Positions 1-5,991 of a DNA stretch of 9,741 bases are shown here, one piece after another. Numbering within the stretch: the first letter of the stretch is position 1; every line of letters starts with the position of its first letter. The stretch spans positions 1-9,741 of the forward strand of contig CAZOGL010000055.1 in NCBI GenBank assembly GCA_964579575.1, written 5' to 3'. Position numbers and translations under genes: made by a program. The notes under the pieces were generated by a model. The model did not search any database. It saw only the letters and a list, made by a program, of their open reading frames with translations, and was not told where the DNA came from. This DNA is from CAVEFW01 sp964579575 (GTDB taxonomy: Bacteria; Actinomycetota; Coriobacteriia; Coriobacteriales; Eggerthellaceae).

Positions 1-20
1 TCTTTTTGCGCCCGCGCCTG

Positions 21-47
21 GGACCCCGCGGGGGTCCTTATTTTTTT
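21..47 (+). terminator. Rho-independent terminator of an upstream gene
   Basis: A perfect 7-bp stem (GGACCCC, positions 21-27, with GGGGTCC, 31-37) closes a GCG loop and is followed by TTA and seven T residues (41-47). This is a classic intrinsic terminator reading rightward. The gene it ends lies left of the window. It separates that gene from the GIY-YIG gene that begins 25-35 bases later. Confidence 0.85.
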
Positions 48-72
48 GTCGTGGTGTTTGCAGGTGAATGTT

Positions 73-486
73 ATGGCTATTGATAATGAAGCTCTAACCA
101 GTGAACGTTGCTGTTCTGTCGCGAACCCGGAGGTCCCCACCGCTCCAATTGACATTGATGCTCAAACCGACGGACGTTACTACTACATGTACGTTGTTGA
201 GTGTTGTGACGGCAGTTGGTATACCGGATACACAACTGATGTTGAACGACGTGTCGCCGAACACAATGATGGCCGACTTGGTGCTAAATACACTCGTGCA
301 CGTCGTCCTGTTTCCCTTGTCGCTTTTGCGCCGTTTCGTACAAAGTCTGAGGCTATGGCAGCTGAGTACCATTTCAAGCGGCTTTCGCGCGACGCCAAAG
401 AGCGCCTTGTTGCCGAGTCGCTTGGTTCTGAGGAATTGTTTGGTTTGAGCTTGCGGCGTATGTTCGATATCTCGTCGATGGTATGA
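73..486 (+). CDS. GIY-YIG domain protein, YhbQ/UPF0213-like
   Basis: This is a small single-domain GIY-YIG nuclease-fold protein of 137 residues counted from ATG 73. The YhbQ-like branch is common in bacteria; DNA cleavage has been reported for some members, but the cellular role is poorly known. Seen in the sequence: the first signature as Y-M-Y (residues 38-40), the second as W-Y-T-G-Y (49-53), then ERRVAEHN with Arg60 and His64, K-Y-T-R (72-75), and the helix K-S-E-A...E with the likely metal-binding Glu98. The order and spacing match the family. Residues 1-35 are an extra N-terminal segment without a recognisable domain. The start is uncertain: GTG 64 and TTG 46 are in frame, and no strong ribosome binding site decides. 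No promoter is evident between the preceding terminator and the gene, so some readthrough is possible. Confidence 0.85.
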   Translation: MAIDNEALTSERCCSVANPEVPTAPIDIDAQTDGRYYYMYVVECCDGSWYTGYTTDVERRVAEHNDGRLGAKYTRARRPVSLVAFAPFRTKSEAMAAEYHFKRLSRDAKERLVAESLGSEELFGLSLRRMFDISSMV

Positions 487-560
487 TTAGCCTGTTATCT
501 GAGTATTGGTTCTAATGCGAGCCGTTTGCAACACCGTCTCGCTATCAAAGGAGCTCCATC

Positions 561-1646
561 ATGAAGAAGCAGCAAGTGAAATTCCTCAAGCGTTTATTGG
601 AAACACCATCGCCTACGGGCAGTGAGGTTCCTGTCGCGTCTCTCGTACGCGAGCGAGTTGCCGATGTGGCTGACTTTGTCGAGACCAACGCCATGGGTTC
701 TGTTCATGCTCGTATCGTTGGCACGGGTAATGTCCCTTCTGTCATGATGGCGGCCCATATGGACGAGGTCGGACTCATGGTTCACTACATCAGCGATGAT
801 GGATTCCTGAGTGTTTCCGCTGTCGGCGGTGTTGACGCGGCTATTCTTCCCGGTTTGCGCGTTGATGTCCACACGGGGGCAGGTGTGCTTCGGGGCGTTG
901 TCGGACGCAAACCCATCCATCTTATTAAGCCTGACGAGCGTAAGACGGTCACCCCTATCGACCAACTCGTCATCGACCTTGGCCTTCCCGCCAAGAAAGT
1001 AAAGAAGCTTGTCCGTATAGGTGATGAGATCACCTATGGTGTGGGCTTTGAGCGCTTTGGCAAGAATATGGCCGTCTCTCGTGCCTTTGACGACAAGTGT
1101 GGTGTTTGGATCGGTACCCGTGTTCTCGAGGAATTGCGTGGAGCCGGTGGGTCGCCAGGTGATTTTGTGTTTGCGGCCACGGTCCAAGAGGAGATTGGCG
1201 TTCGCGGTGGCGAGACTTCCGCTTTTGGCGTTCATCCTGATGTTGGGCTTGCGTTTGACGTCACGCATGCGACCGACTACCCCGGCATTCCCCAGACCAA
1301 ATATGGCCGTATCCTTTGTGGGGCAGGTCCTGTCATCGCTCGTGGCCCCAATATCAACCCGACCGTGTTTGAGCGTCTCGTGTGCGCCGCTGAGGCTGAG
1401 GGAATTCCCTATCAAATCGAAGCTGAGCCGGGGGTGACCGGCACCGACGCTCGTGCAATCCAAATGCAGCATGGCGGTATTCCTACCGGCCTTGTTTCCG
1501 TCCCGTTACGCTATATGCACACACCCACCGAGGTGGTATGCCTGTCCGACCTCGAGGCGACGGTCAAGCTCATCACTCGATTCGTCCTCGATATGGACGA
1601 GCGTGCTGATTTCACGCCGGGCGCCGATCCTTGGACGTACGAGTAA
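561..1646 (+). CDS. M42 family metallo-aminopeptidase (glutamyl aminopeptidase/endoglucanase-like)
   Basis: This is a 361-residue cytoplasmic dinuclear-metal aminopeptidase of the M42 family (PepA/FrvX/YsdC-like), which trims N-terminal residues from peptides, usually as a dodecameric tetrahedral particle. Length is typical. Expected metal and catalytic residues are present: H-M-D-E-V-G with His66 and the catalytic-loop Asp68; F-D-D-K (176-179) with the bridging Asp; E-E (210-211) with the catalytic base and a ligand; Asp233 in A-F-D-V-T-H; and His320 in R-Y-M-H-T-P. ATG 561 is supported by a strong AAAGGAG at 547-553, seven bases upstream. A weak promoter candidate (TCTAAT at 511-516, poor -35) lies in front. 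It is the first gene of a tight plus-strand run: smpB starts 31 bases after its stop. Exact substrate preference within M42 cannot be read from sequence. Confidence 0.93.
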   Translation: MKKQQVKFLKRLLETPSPTGSEVPVASLVRERVADVADFVETNAMGSVHARIVGTGNVPSVMMAAHMDEVGLMVHYISDDGFLSVSAVGGVDAAILPGLRVDVHTGAGVLRGVVGRKPIHLIKPDERKTVTPIDQLVIDLGLPAKKVKKLVRIGDEITYGVGFERFGKNMAVSRAFDDKCGVWIGTRVLEELRGAGGSPGDFVFAATVQEEIGVRGGETSAFGVHPDVGLAFDVTHATDYPGIPQTKYGRILCGAGPVIARGPNINPTVFERLVCAAEAEGIPYQIEAEPGVTGTDARAIQMQHGGIPTGLVSVPLRYMHTPTEVVCLSDLEATVKLITRFVLDMDERADFTPGADPWTYE

Positions 1647-1677
1647 GACGACTCCGTTTGACAAACAGGACAACAGT

Positions 1678-2145
1678 GTGAAAAAGAAGGAAGAGAAGAC
1701 AATCGCGAAGAATCGCAGGGCGTTTCACGAGTATGAGATCTTGGAAACGTTTGAGGCGGGCATCGTGCTGACAGGGACCGAGGTTCGATCCCTACGTGAG
1801 CATAATTGCCAGCTGACCGATTGCTTTGCCCTTGTGCGCAACGGTGAGGTTTGGATGCACAATGTGCACATCGCGCCGTTTTCCAACGGGACGATATTCA
1901 ACGTTGACCCAGATAGGAAGCGCAAACTGTTACTGCACAAGAAGCAGATTCGCGAACTTGAGCGCGCTGTCAGCGAACGCGGTATGGCATTGGTTCCCCT
2001 GAAGATGTACTTCAAGGAGAACTCCCTTGTGAAGGTTGAGCTCGCAATTGCGCGAGGTAAGAAGAACTACGACAAGCGGGCCTCTATGGCAGAACGCGAC
2101 AGCAAGAGAGAAATTGAGCGTGCGCTGAAGCAGCGCAGCAGGTAA
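1678..2145 (+). CDS. smpB: SmpB, tmRNA-binding protein
   Basis: SmpB (155 residues) binds the tRNA-like domain of tmRNA and brings it to ribosomes stalled on broken messages, where trans-translation tags the nascent chain. Motifs in order: N-R-R-A-F-H-E-Y-E (12-20), the OB-fold strand A-G-I-V-L-T-G-T-E-V-R-S-L-R (27-40), H-I-A-P-F (64-68), and the conserved G-K-K-x-Y-D-K-R (127-134) before the basic helical tail ending K-Q-R-S-R. The start is GTG 1678, with AGGA at 1667-1670 seven bases upstream. The frame is open further left, but that sequence overlaps the aminopeptidase gene and does not resemble SmpB. The gene lies 31 bases after the aminopeptidase and 28 before the acidic-protein gene, so co-transcription is likely. 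Its RNA partner, ssrA, lies about 1.3 kb downstream on the opposite strand. Confidence 0.97.
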   Translation: MKKKEEKTIAKNRRAFHEYEILETFEAGIVLTGTEVRSLREHNCQLTDCFALVRNGEVWMHNVHIAPFSNGTIFNVDPDRKRKLLLHKKQIRELERAVSERGMALVPLKMYFKENSLVKVELAIARGKKNYDKRASMAERDSKREIERALKQRSR

Positions 2146-2173
2146 TACGCCATCGCGTTGGAAAGGATGAGAC

Positions 2174-3160
2174 GTGAGCGAAGAGGCCGTTGAGATTGAG
2201 ATCGACGAGGAGAGCATCGTCGGGTATCTGGTTGACGAGGACGACAACGAGGTTGGAGTTTTGTACGTCAATGAGAAAGGCGAGGAAGTCGAGCTCTATT
2301 ACGACGATTGCGAGCAGGTGCAAATAGAGGACGAGGCCGACGAGGACGTGGCTGATGGGGACGAGGCCGACGAGGACGTGGAGGAGTTGGAGATCGACCC
2401 CGATTCCATCTTGTATTACTTCGTCGACGCCAAGGGCCGCGAACTTGGTTTTGCCGCTTTGAACGAAGAGGGCAAAAAGGAAGAGTTCATGTATCCGGAG
2501 GATGTCGTCGGGCGTTTTTATCTGCTCGCGGAACTCGAAAAGAAACTGAGTCAGGCAACGGGGGTCAAGGGTGCTGCTGGCAATCTTGTCTCCGCTGGTA
2601 CCAATGCCGTCGGTGGCGTTGTCAACAAGGTGGCGGGCAAGGAGGTCGTCAAGGTCTCAGGCGCAGCCCCTGCGAAATCGGGTGGGACATCAGGCGAAGA
2701 GGAAGGCATGACCAAAGATGATTGGTCTGACATGTTCTCCACGTTCAAGGAAGTCGCCGTCAGTGGTTATTCTGCCATCACGGGCGTCATGGATCAGGTC
2801 GATGATGTGCGCGACTCCCTTGACGAGATTAACCCGAAGAAGCGTCGTCAAAATCGCAAGGCAAAGAAGGACACTGAGGCCGCTGTGGCTGCAGCCTTGG
2901 CATCCCAACAACAAACCGCCGCGGCAACTGCGACCCCTGTCGTGACACCTGTTGCTTCCGCTGCCGCTGCGCCGGTTGCGACTGGCGAGGAGGTGGCGGC
3001 TCCGGCTGCCGCTGCGCCGGTTGCGACTGGCGAGGAGGTGGCGGCTCCGGCTGCTGCCGCGCCGGCTGGCGATGGGGTGGCGGCTCCGGCGGCTCCGGCG
3101 GCGACCGCGCCGACTGCCGAGGCTCCTGCTGCGACAACGGCCGAACCGGCTGGCGAGTAG
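2174..3160 (+). CDS. Unrecognised acidic repeat protein with Ala/Pro-rich tail
   Basis: The function of this 328-residue protein is not recognised. GTG 2174 is supported by AAGGA at 2163-2167. Visible layout: two related segments of about 37 residues, 9-45 and 73-109, align without gaps at an offset of 64 with 15 identities (shared pattern E-I-D-x-x-S-I, Y, V-D, E-x-G, N-E-x-G, E, Y). They are joined by a very acidic linker containing D-E-A-D-E-D-V twice. A probably helical stretch follows (111-128), then a Gly/Ala/Val-rich region (129-175), a second likely helix (181-219), and a basic cluster K-K-R-R-Q-N-R-K-A-K-K (222-232). The last ~95 residues are Ala/Pro/Thr low complexity with a 15-residue repeat. 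There is no signal peptide or clear membrane segment, so a cytoplasmic location is likely. It follows smpB by 28 bases and is probably co-transcribed; a link to trans-translation is possible but unproven. The tail resembles a flexible linker rather than a folded domain. Confidence 0.8.
   Translation: MSEEAVEIEIDEESIVGYLVDEDDNEVGVLYVNEKGEEVELYYDDCEQVQIEDEADEDVADGDEADEDVEELEIDPDSILYYFVDAKGRELGFAALNEEGKKEEFMYPEDVVGRFYLLAELEKKLSQATGVKGAAGNLVSAGTNAVGGVVNKVAGKEVVKVSGAAPAKSGGTSGEEEGMTKDDWSDMFSTFKEVAVSGYSAITGVMDQVDDVRDSLDEINPKKRRQNRKAKKDTEAAVAAALASQQQTAAATATPVVTPVASAAAAPVATGEEVAAPAAAAPVATGEEVAAPAAAAPAGDGVAAPAAPAATAPTAEAPAATTAEPAGE
2329..2381 (+). repeat. 23-bp direct repeat encoding D-E-A-D-E-D-V twice
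   Basis: Bases 2329-2351 recur exactly at 2359-2381, a period of 30 bases (10 codons), so the reading frame is preserved. The repeat lies in the acidic linker between the two related N-terminal segments. Confidence 0.9.
2960..3088 (+). repeat. 45-bp tandem repeat in the Ala/Pro tail
   Basis: Bases 2960-3004 are repeated exactly at 3005-3049, and a shorter degenerate copy follows at 3050-3088. Each 45-bp unit encodes 15 residues (A-A-A-A-P-V-A-T-G-E-E-V-A-A-P), so length changes keep the frame. The core CTGGCGA recurs at the gene end (3150) and once more past the stop codon (3174). Confidence 0.92.
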
Positions 3161-3256
3161 GCGGCTGTCGCATCTGGCGAGTAGATGGGTACCAGGAGTG
3201 ATGCTGCCGCTTCTCCCGAAGTCTGATTCCCTAAAGCCCAAAGCCTACGAAGCCTA

Positions 3257-3278
3257 AAGTCGGTCGACCTGGCTTTTT
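3257..3278 (+). terminator. Probable terminator of the aminopeptidase-smpB-acidic protein run
   Basis: AAGTCGG (3257-3263) can pair with CC(T)GGCTT (3268-3275) around a TCGA loop, with one bulged T and one G-T pair, followed by a T run (3274-3278). The stem is imperfect, so this is a moderate call. Its position, about 100 bases past the last stop codon and facing the tmRNA terminator, fits. The rest of 3161-3380 holds no gene. It contains an echo of the gene end (3174-3184) and a small inverted repeat (TTACCG-TTT-CGGTAA, 3302-3316) of unknown role. Confidence 0.5.
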
Positions 3279-3379
3279 ATATCGACAATGCCTTCCGAGC
3301 GTTACCGTTTCGGTAATGGGCGAAATCCGTACTTGCGCTACCCACTGAAAATGCCAAAGCGCGAAAACAGTAAATAGCC

Positions 3380-3413
3380 AAAAAAATAGCTGGACCGTCA
3401 TTGGTCCAGCTAT
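3380..3413 (-). terminator. Rho-independent terminator of tmRNA
   Basis: An 11-bp perfect stem (3386-3396 with 3403-3413) encloses a 6-base loop (3397-3402). On the minus strand it is followed by a run of T residues (complement of the A run at 3380-3386). It begins 9 bases past the tmRNA 3' end, exactly where an ssrA terminator is expected. Confidence 0.93.
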
Positions 3414-3421
3414 GGAAGCGT

Positions 3422-3788
3422 TGGTGGAGGTGCGGAGAATCGAACTCCGGTCCATACTAAATCGTCCGTCAGGCTCTACAAGCTTATTCAGCGATTGCGT
3501 TTCGATTGAACCCGGTCCGCTGACGGGCCACGGCGCAATCTAGCGGGTTCTCTCTTTTCCTTGGCCATACCAGCTACGTGCCAAAGAGCATTCCTCTCGT
3601 TTGACGCGTCGTCCGAGGCGAGGAAAACCCCGGAGTCAGCGGCTCGGCTGATTAAGCAGCCAGAGCAAGACCGCGATTTGCGGTAGTGTTCTTGCCAATT
3701 AAATTTAGCAGTACCCCTGTTTTACGTGGCGAGGAGACCACGACCTGCTCCTCACTTCTGACCTACCATGTCGAAACCAGTCACCCCC
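3422..3788 (-). ncRNA. ssrA: tmRNA (ssrA)
   Basis: tmRNA acts as both tRNA-Ala-like molecule and short mRNA: with SmpB it rescues stalled ribosomes and adds a degradation tag. Read on the minus strand, the 5' end is GGGGGTGACTGGTTTCGACA (from 3788) and the 3' end is a T-arm, acceptor strand and encoded CCA (ending at 3422). The 5' GGGGGTG pairs with CACCTCC near the 3' end with one G-T pair, closing the acceptor stem. The mature length of about 367 bases is normal. The tag reading frame starts at GGC (3696) and stops at TAA (3654-3652): GKNTTANRGLALAA, which after the tRNA-borne alanine gives AGKNTTANRGLALAA. The hydrophobic end suits ClpXP-type proteases. It is a one-piece, not circularly permuted, tmRNA. 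It converges on the smpB operon. Confidence 0.96.
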
Positions 3789-3801
3789 GAAACGGAGTGC
3801 A

Positions 3802-3818
3802 AGAGGCGCGATGCCTCT
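3802..3818 (-). other. Hairpin in the tmRNA precursor leader
   Basis: AGAGGC and GCCTCT (3813-3818 and 3802-3807) form a perfect 6-bp stem with a 5-base loop, 13 bases upstream of the mature tmRNA 5' end. With transcription starting near 3866, it would lie in the leader removed by RNase P. The role is unknown; it may keep the leader from pairing with the tmRNA acceptor region. Confidence 0.5.
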
Positions 3819-3872
3819 GGTTGGATAGCGGCTCCACCTTGTCAAGTTGCCGGTCGATTGGACCGTTGCCCT

Positions 3873-3900
3873 ATTGTAATCGAACCGCTACGACCGTCAA
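3873..3900 (-). promoter_or_regulatory. Sigma-70-type promoter of tmRNA
   Basis: Read on the minus strand: -35 TTGACG (3900-3895), a 16-base spacer, and -10 TACAAT (3878-3873). Both hexamers match consensus at five of six bases. The predicted start is near 3866, giving a precursor leader of about 78 bases before the mature 5' end at 3788. A TTGACA at 3845-3840 lies inside this leader but has no good -10 at normal spacing. Confidence 0.72.
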
Positions 3901-3916
3901 GTTTTGCCCTGTTTTT

Positions 3917-3980
3917 GAATGCGGTGCCCGGGTTGCGGCTGCAGTTGCGGTGTCCGGATTGCAATTGCGGTGTCCAGCTT
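3917..3980 (+). repeat. 20-bp tandem repeat upstream of the tmRNA promoter
   Basis: 3941-3960 and 3961-3980 are adjacent 20-base units identical at 17 of 20 positions, with core TTGCGGTGTCC. A third, more diverged copy (core TGCGGTGCCC) begins near 3917, separated by a few extra bases. They lie just upstream of the tmRNA -35 box, within the 368-base gap between the tmRNA and L,D-transpeptidase genes. Possible readings are repeated protein-binding sites or a decayed minisatellite. Confidence 0.7.
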
Positions 3981-3996
3981 AAAATTTCAATCAACG

Positions 3997-4009
3997 TGTT
4001 TCTGAAACA
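3997..4009. promoter_or_regulatory. Palindrome between divergent genes, possible operator
   Basis: TGTTTCTGAAACA is a perfect 6-bp inverted repeat with a 1-base centre, the geometry of a small dimeric-repressor site. It lies about 55 bases upstream of the candidate promoter of the L,D-transpeptidase operon and about 95 bases upstream of the tmRNA -35 box. No particular regulator is recognised. Confidence 0.3.
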
Positions 4010-4042
4010 AGGCTGAATATTCGGTGGAGAAATGAAGTCTAG

Positions 4043-4070
4043 TTCAACTCATTTAGGCAATTGCTAGAAT
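4043..4070 (+). promoter_or_regulatory. Extended -10 promoter of the L,D-transpeptidase-murI-sortase operon
   Basis: TGCTAGAAT (4062-4070) combines an extended TGn element with a -10 of TAGAAT. A weak -35 (TTCAAC, 4043-4048) sits 16 bases upstream. Transcription would start near 4077, leaving an 80-base leader before ATG 4157. The same -10 hexamer with a TGn extension drives the tRNA-Pro/Gly pair in this window. Confidence 0.5.
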
Positions 4071-4156
4071 GAAAGACTTGTGGGTAACATTCGCGATTGC
4101 AATTTGTCAGACGAGCGATTGCGGTCACGTTCATGGTATATATAGGAGCGCACTCA

Positions 4157-5971
4157 ATGTCTTCATTCGGTTCTAACGGCGAAAAGCGTGGCAAACACGC
4201 AAAGCATGCAAAGACCGACGAGTCTGTCGATAAGACCGAGAAAGTTTCGACTTCTTTGTCGGCGTCTAAGCACGGAAAGGCAAAAGATTCCATCAAAGAC
4301 AAGGACGACGTCTTATTCGACGACAGCGATGGTGAAGGGGCCTTCTTTTCGCAAGGTGGCGATGAGACCGATGCGATCGCGTTGGAGCGCGCAAAAGGGT
4401 GTTCCGAAGACGCGACGAAGGTTATTAAGAAGGGTTCGAATATCACAGAACCTCTGGTTGTTGGAGATGGAATCGAGGAAGGTGCGTCCGACGAGGACGA
4501 CTTCGCCACTGGTTTCATAGAAGCCACCACCAAGGAGCCAAAAGACTACACGAAGCTCAAAAAGGGTCTCGCAATCGGATTCGGTTCGCTTTTCGCCCTG
4601 CTTCTCATCGTGTACATTGTCGGTGTCGTGGTCTTCTCTGATCGCCTCTATCCCAATACGAGACTCGGCGATATGGATGTCTCCATGCAGACGTCGGCAG
4701 ATTTGCACCAGACTATGAGCAACCGCATTGAGGGCTATATTCTGACCGTGACCGGACCCAATGGGTTCTCCCAAAGGATTTCTGCGTCCGACATCGGCCT
4801 GGCCCTCGATGGAAGTGTCACGTTGAGCCAGATGGTTCCCAATCGCAGCCCCTTTACGTGGCCGGTTGACGTTTTCATGTCCCACGACATCTCAGAGAAC
4901 GTGGCCACTTCCTACAACCTTGCTATTGCCCAATCGACGATTTCCTCTGCTGTCGCCAAGTACAACGAGACGGCGACGCAACCGACAAACGCCACCATTG
5001 CATACAACTCCACGAAGAAGGCTTACGAGGTTGTCCCCGAGAAGGCTGGTACGGCTCTTGACGAGTCGAAGGTTGCCACCAAGATAGCCAACGCGATCTC
5101 GTCGTTGACGACGACGGTCAAACTCACCGACGAGGATCTTGTGCAACCTACCATCCTCTCCACCGATTCCCGAATGAGCGCTGCGGTTGCCCAAGCGGAA
5201 AAGATGGGCAAGGCCGACGTTGCCTACACTCTTGGCGGGGTTGAGGTCGCCCATGTCTCGCCTACCCTTATAGCGACTTGGATTACCCTCGATCAGAATT
5301 ACCAGGCGAGTCTTGACGAGGCCAAGCTTGTCGAATGGGCCCGCGCAACCGCCGAGCCTCTCAATACCCGCGGCTCTGAGCGTACCTATACGCGCGCCGA
5401 CGGTAAGGTCGTCACCGTCTCCGGTGGCGATTATGGTTGGGAGGTCGATGTGGATGCCTTCGTCGCCCAAGTCCAAAGTGATGTTGCAGCGGGCACGACC
5501 GCTACGAGTGCCGTTCCTTGCACCGCTGATGGGGAGGGCGAGGGATTCACGCAGGTTGGCGGTGCTGATTGGGGCAAACGCTATGTCGACGTCGACCTCA
5601 GCGAGCAATATGCCCGCTTCTATGACAGTGACGGGTCTTTGATCTGGGAATGCGATTTCATCTCCGGAGCCCCTACCTCGGGCAAGGCGACTCCGACGGG
5701 TGTGTATTACATCAAGACGAAGGAAAGCCCAAGCAAGCTCGTCGGCTACCTCGACAACGGCGCGAAGGATTATGAGACCACGGTATCCTTTTGGATGCCG
5801 TTCATCGGCAACGCGATTGGCTTCCATGACGCGACGTGGCAGCCAGGCTTTGGGGGTAACATGTATGCCCAGGGTTACGGTAGCCATGGCTGCATCAACA
5901 TCTCCTACGGCGATGCGCAGGCGTTGTATTCCATCATCGAGCCCAACGATGTCGTTGTCGTCCACGACTAG
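4157..5971 (+). CDS. Membrane-anchored L,D-transpeptidase (YkuD) with PG-binding repeats
   Basis: This 604-residue enzyme is predicted to make 3-3 cross-links in peptidoglycan, or to attach ligands to it, outside the membrane. Layout: a long charged cytoplasmic tail (1-136; Lys/His-rich, then Asp/Glu-rich), one membrane helix (about 137-160), an extracytoplasmic region with PG_binding_4-like segments (the second ending in G-G-D-Y-G-W, 423-428), and the YkuD domain (about 476-604). Catalytic motif: His557, then S-H-G-C-I-N with nucleophile Cys579 and His577, the normal L,D-transpeptidase spacing. ATG 4157 was chosen because AGGAG (4144-4148) lies eight bases upstream; an in-frame TTG at 4097 would add 20 residues without a ribosome binding site. 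It heads an operon: murI starts 20 bases after the stop. L,D-transpeptidases of this type typically resist most beta-lactams except carbapenems (family knowledge). Confidence 0.93.
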   Translation: MSSFGSNGEKRGKHAKHAKTDESVDKTEKVSTSLSASKHGKAKDSIKDKDDVLFDDSDGEGAFFSQGGDETDAIALERAKGCSEDATKVIKKGSNITEPLVVGDGIEEGASDEDDFATGFIEATTKEPKDYTKLKKGLAIGFGSLFALLLIVYIVGVVVFSDRLYPNTRLGDMDVSMQTSADLHQTMSNRIEGYILTVTGPNGFSQRISASDIGLALDGSVTLSQMVPNRSPFTWPVDVFMSHDISENVATSYNLAIAQSTISSAVAKYNETATQPTNATIAYNSTKKAYEVVPEKAGTALDESKVATKIANAISSLTTTVKLTDEDLVQPTILSTDSRMSAAVAQAEKMGKADVAYTLGGVEVAHVSPTLIATWITLDQNYQASLDEAKLVEWARATAEPLNTRGSERTYTRADGKVVTVSGGDYGWEVDVDAFVAQVQSDVAAGTTATSAVPCTADGEGEGFTQVGGADWGKRYVDVDLSEQYARFYDSDGSLIWECDFISGAPTSGKATPTGVYYIKTKESPSKLVGYLDNGAKDYETTVSFWMPFIGNAIGFHDATWQPGFGGNMYAQGYGSHGCINISYGDAQALYSIIEPNDVVVVHD

Positions 5972-5991
5972 CACAAGGATTGGAAGATCCC

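Noticed and set aside
594..1472. Long minus-strand open frame opposite the aminopeptidase gene
   Set aside because: It is antisense to a clear M42 gene, has no family resemblance, and follows from GC-rich codon use.
1453..1677. N-terminal extension of SmpB into the aminopeptidase gene
   Set aside because: These 75 codons are an overlapping shadow of the aminopeptidase frame and do not resemble SmpB; GTG 1678 has a ribosome binding site and gives the usual length.
2690..3241. Arg/Ser-rich minus-strand open frame opposite the acidic protein
   Set aside because: It is the mirror of the Ala/Pro-coding repeats and has no independent support.
2952..3257. Plus-strand Leu/Arg-rich frame overlapping the acidic protein tail
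   Set aside because: It is an out-of-frame reading of the 45-bp repeats, without a start signal.
3840..3845. TTGACA as the tmRNA -35 box
   Set aside because: The sequence 16-18 bases downstream (AACCAG region) is not a -10; the nearest TATCCA is only 12 bases away. The promoter at 3873-3900 is better.
3686..4016. Two overlapping plus-strand open frames across the tmRNA 5' part
   Set aside because: They overlap the tmRNA gene and its promoter, with no ribosome binding site or recognisable protein.
4137..4144. TATATATA as a -10 box for the L,D-transpeptidase gene
   Set aside because: No -35 at proper spacing, and transcription would start beside the ribosome binding site.
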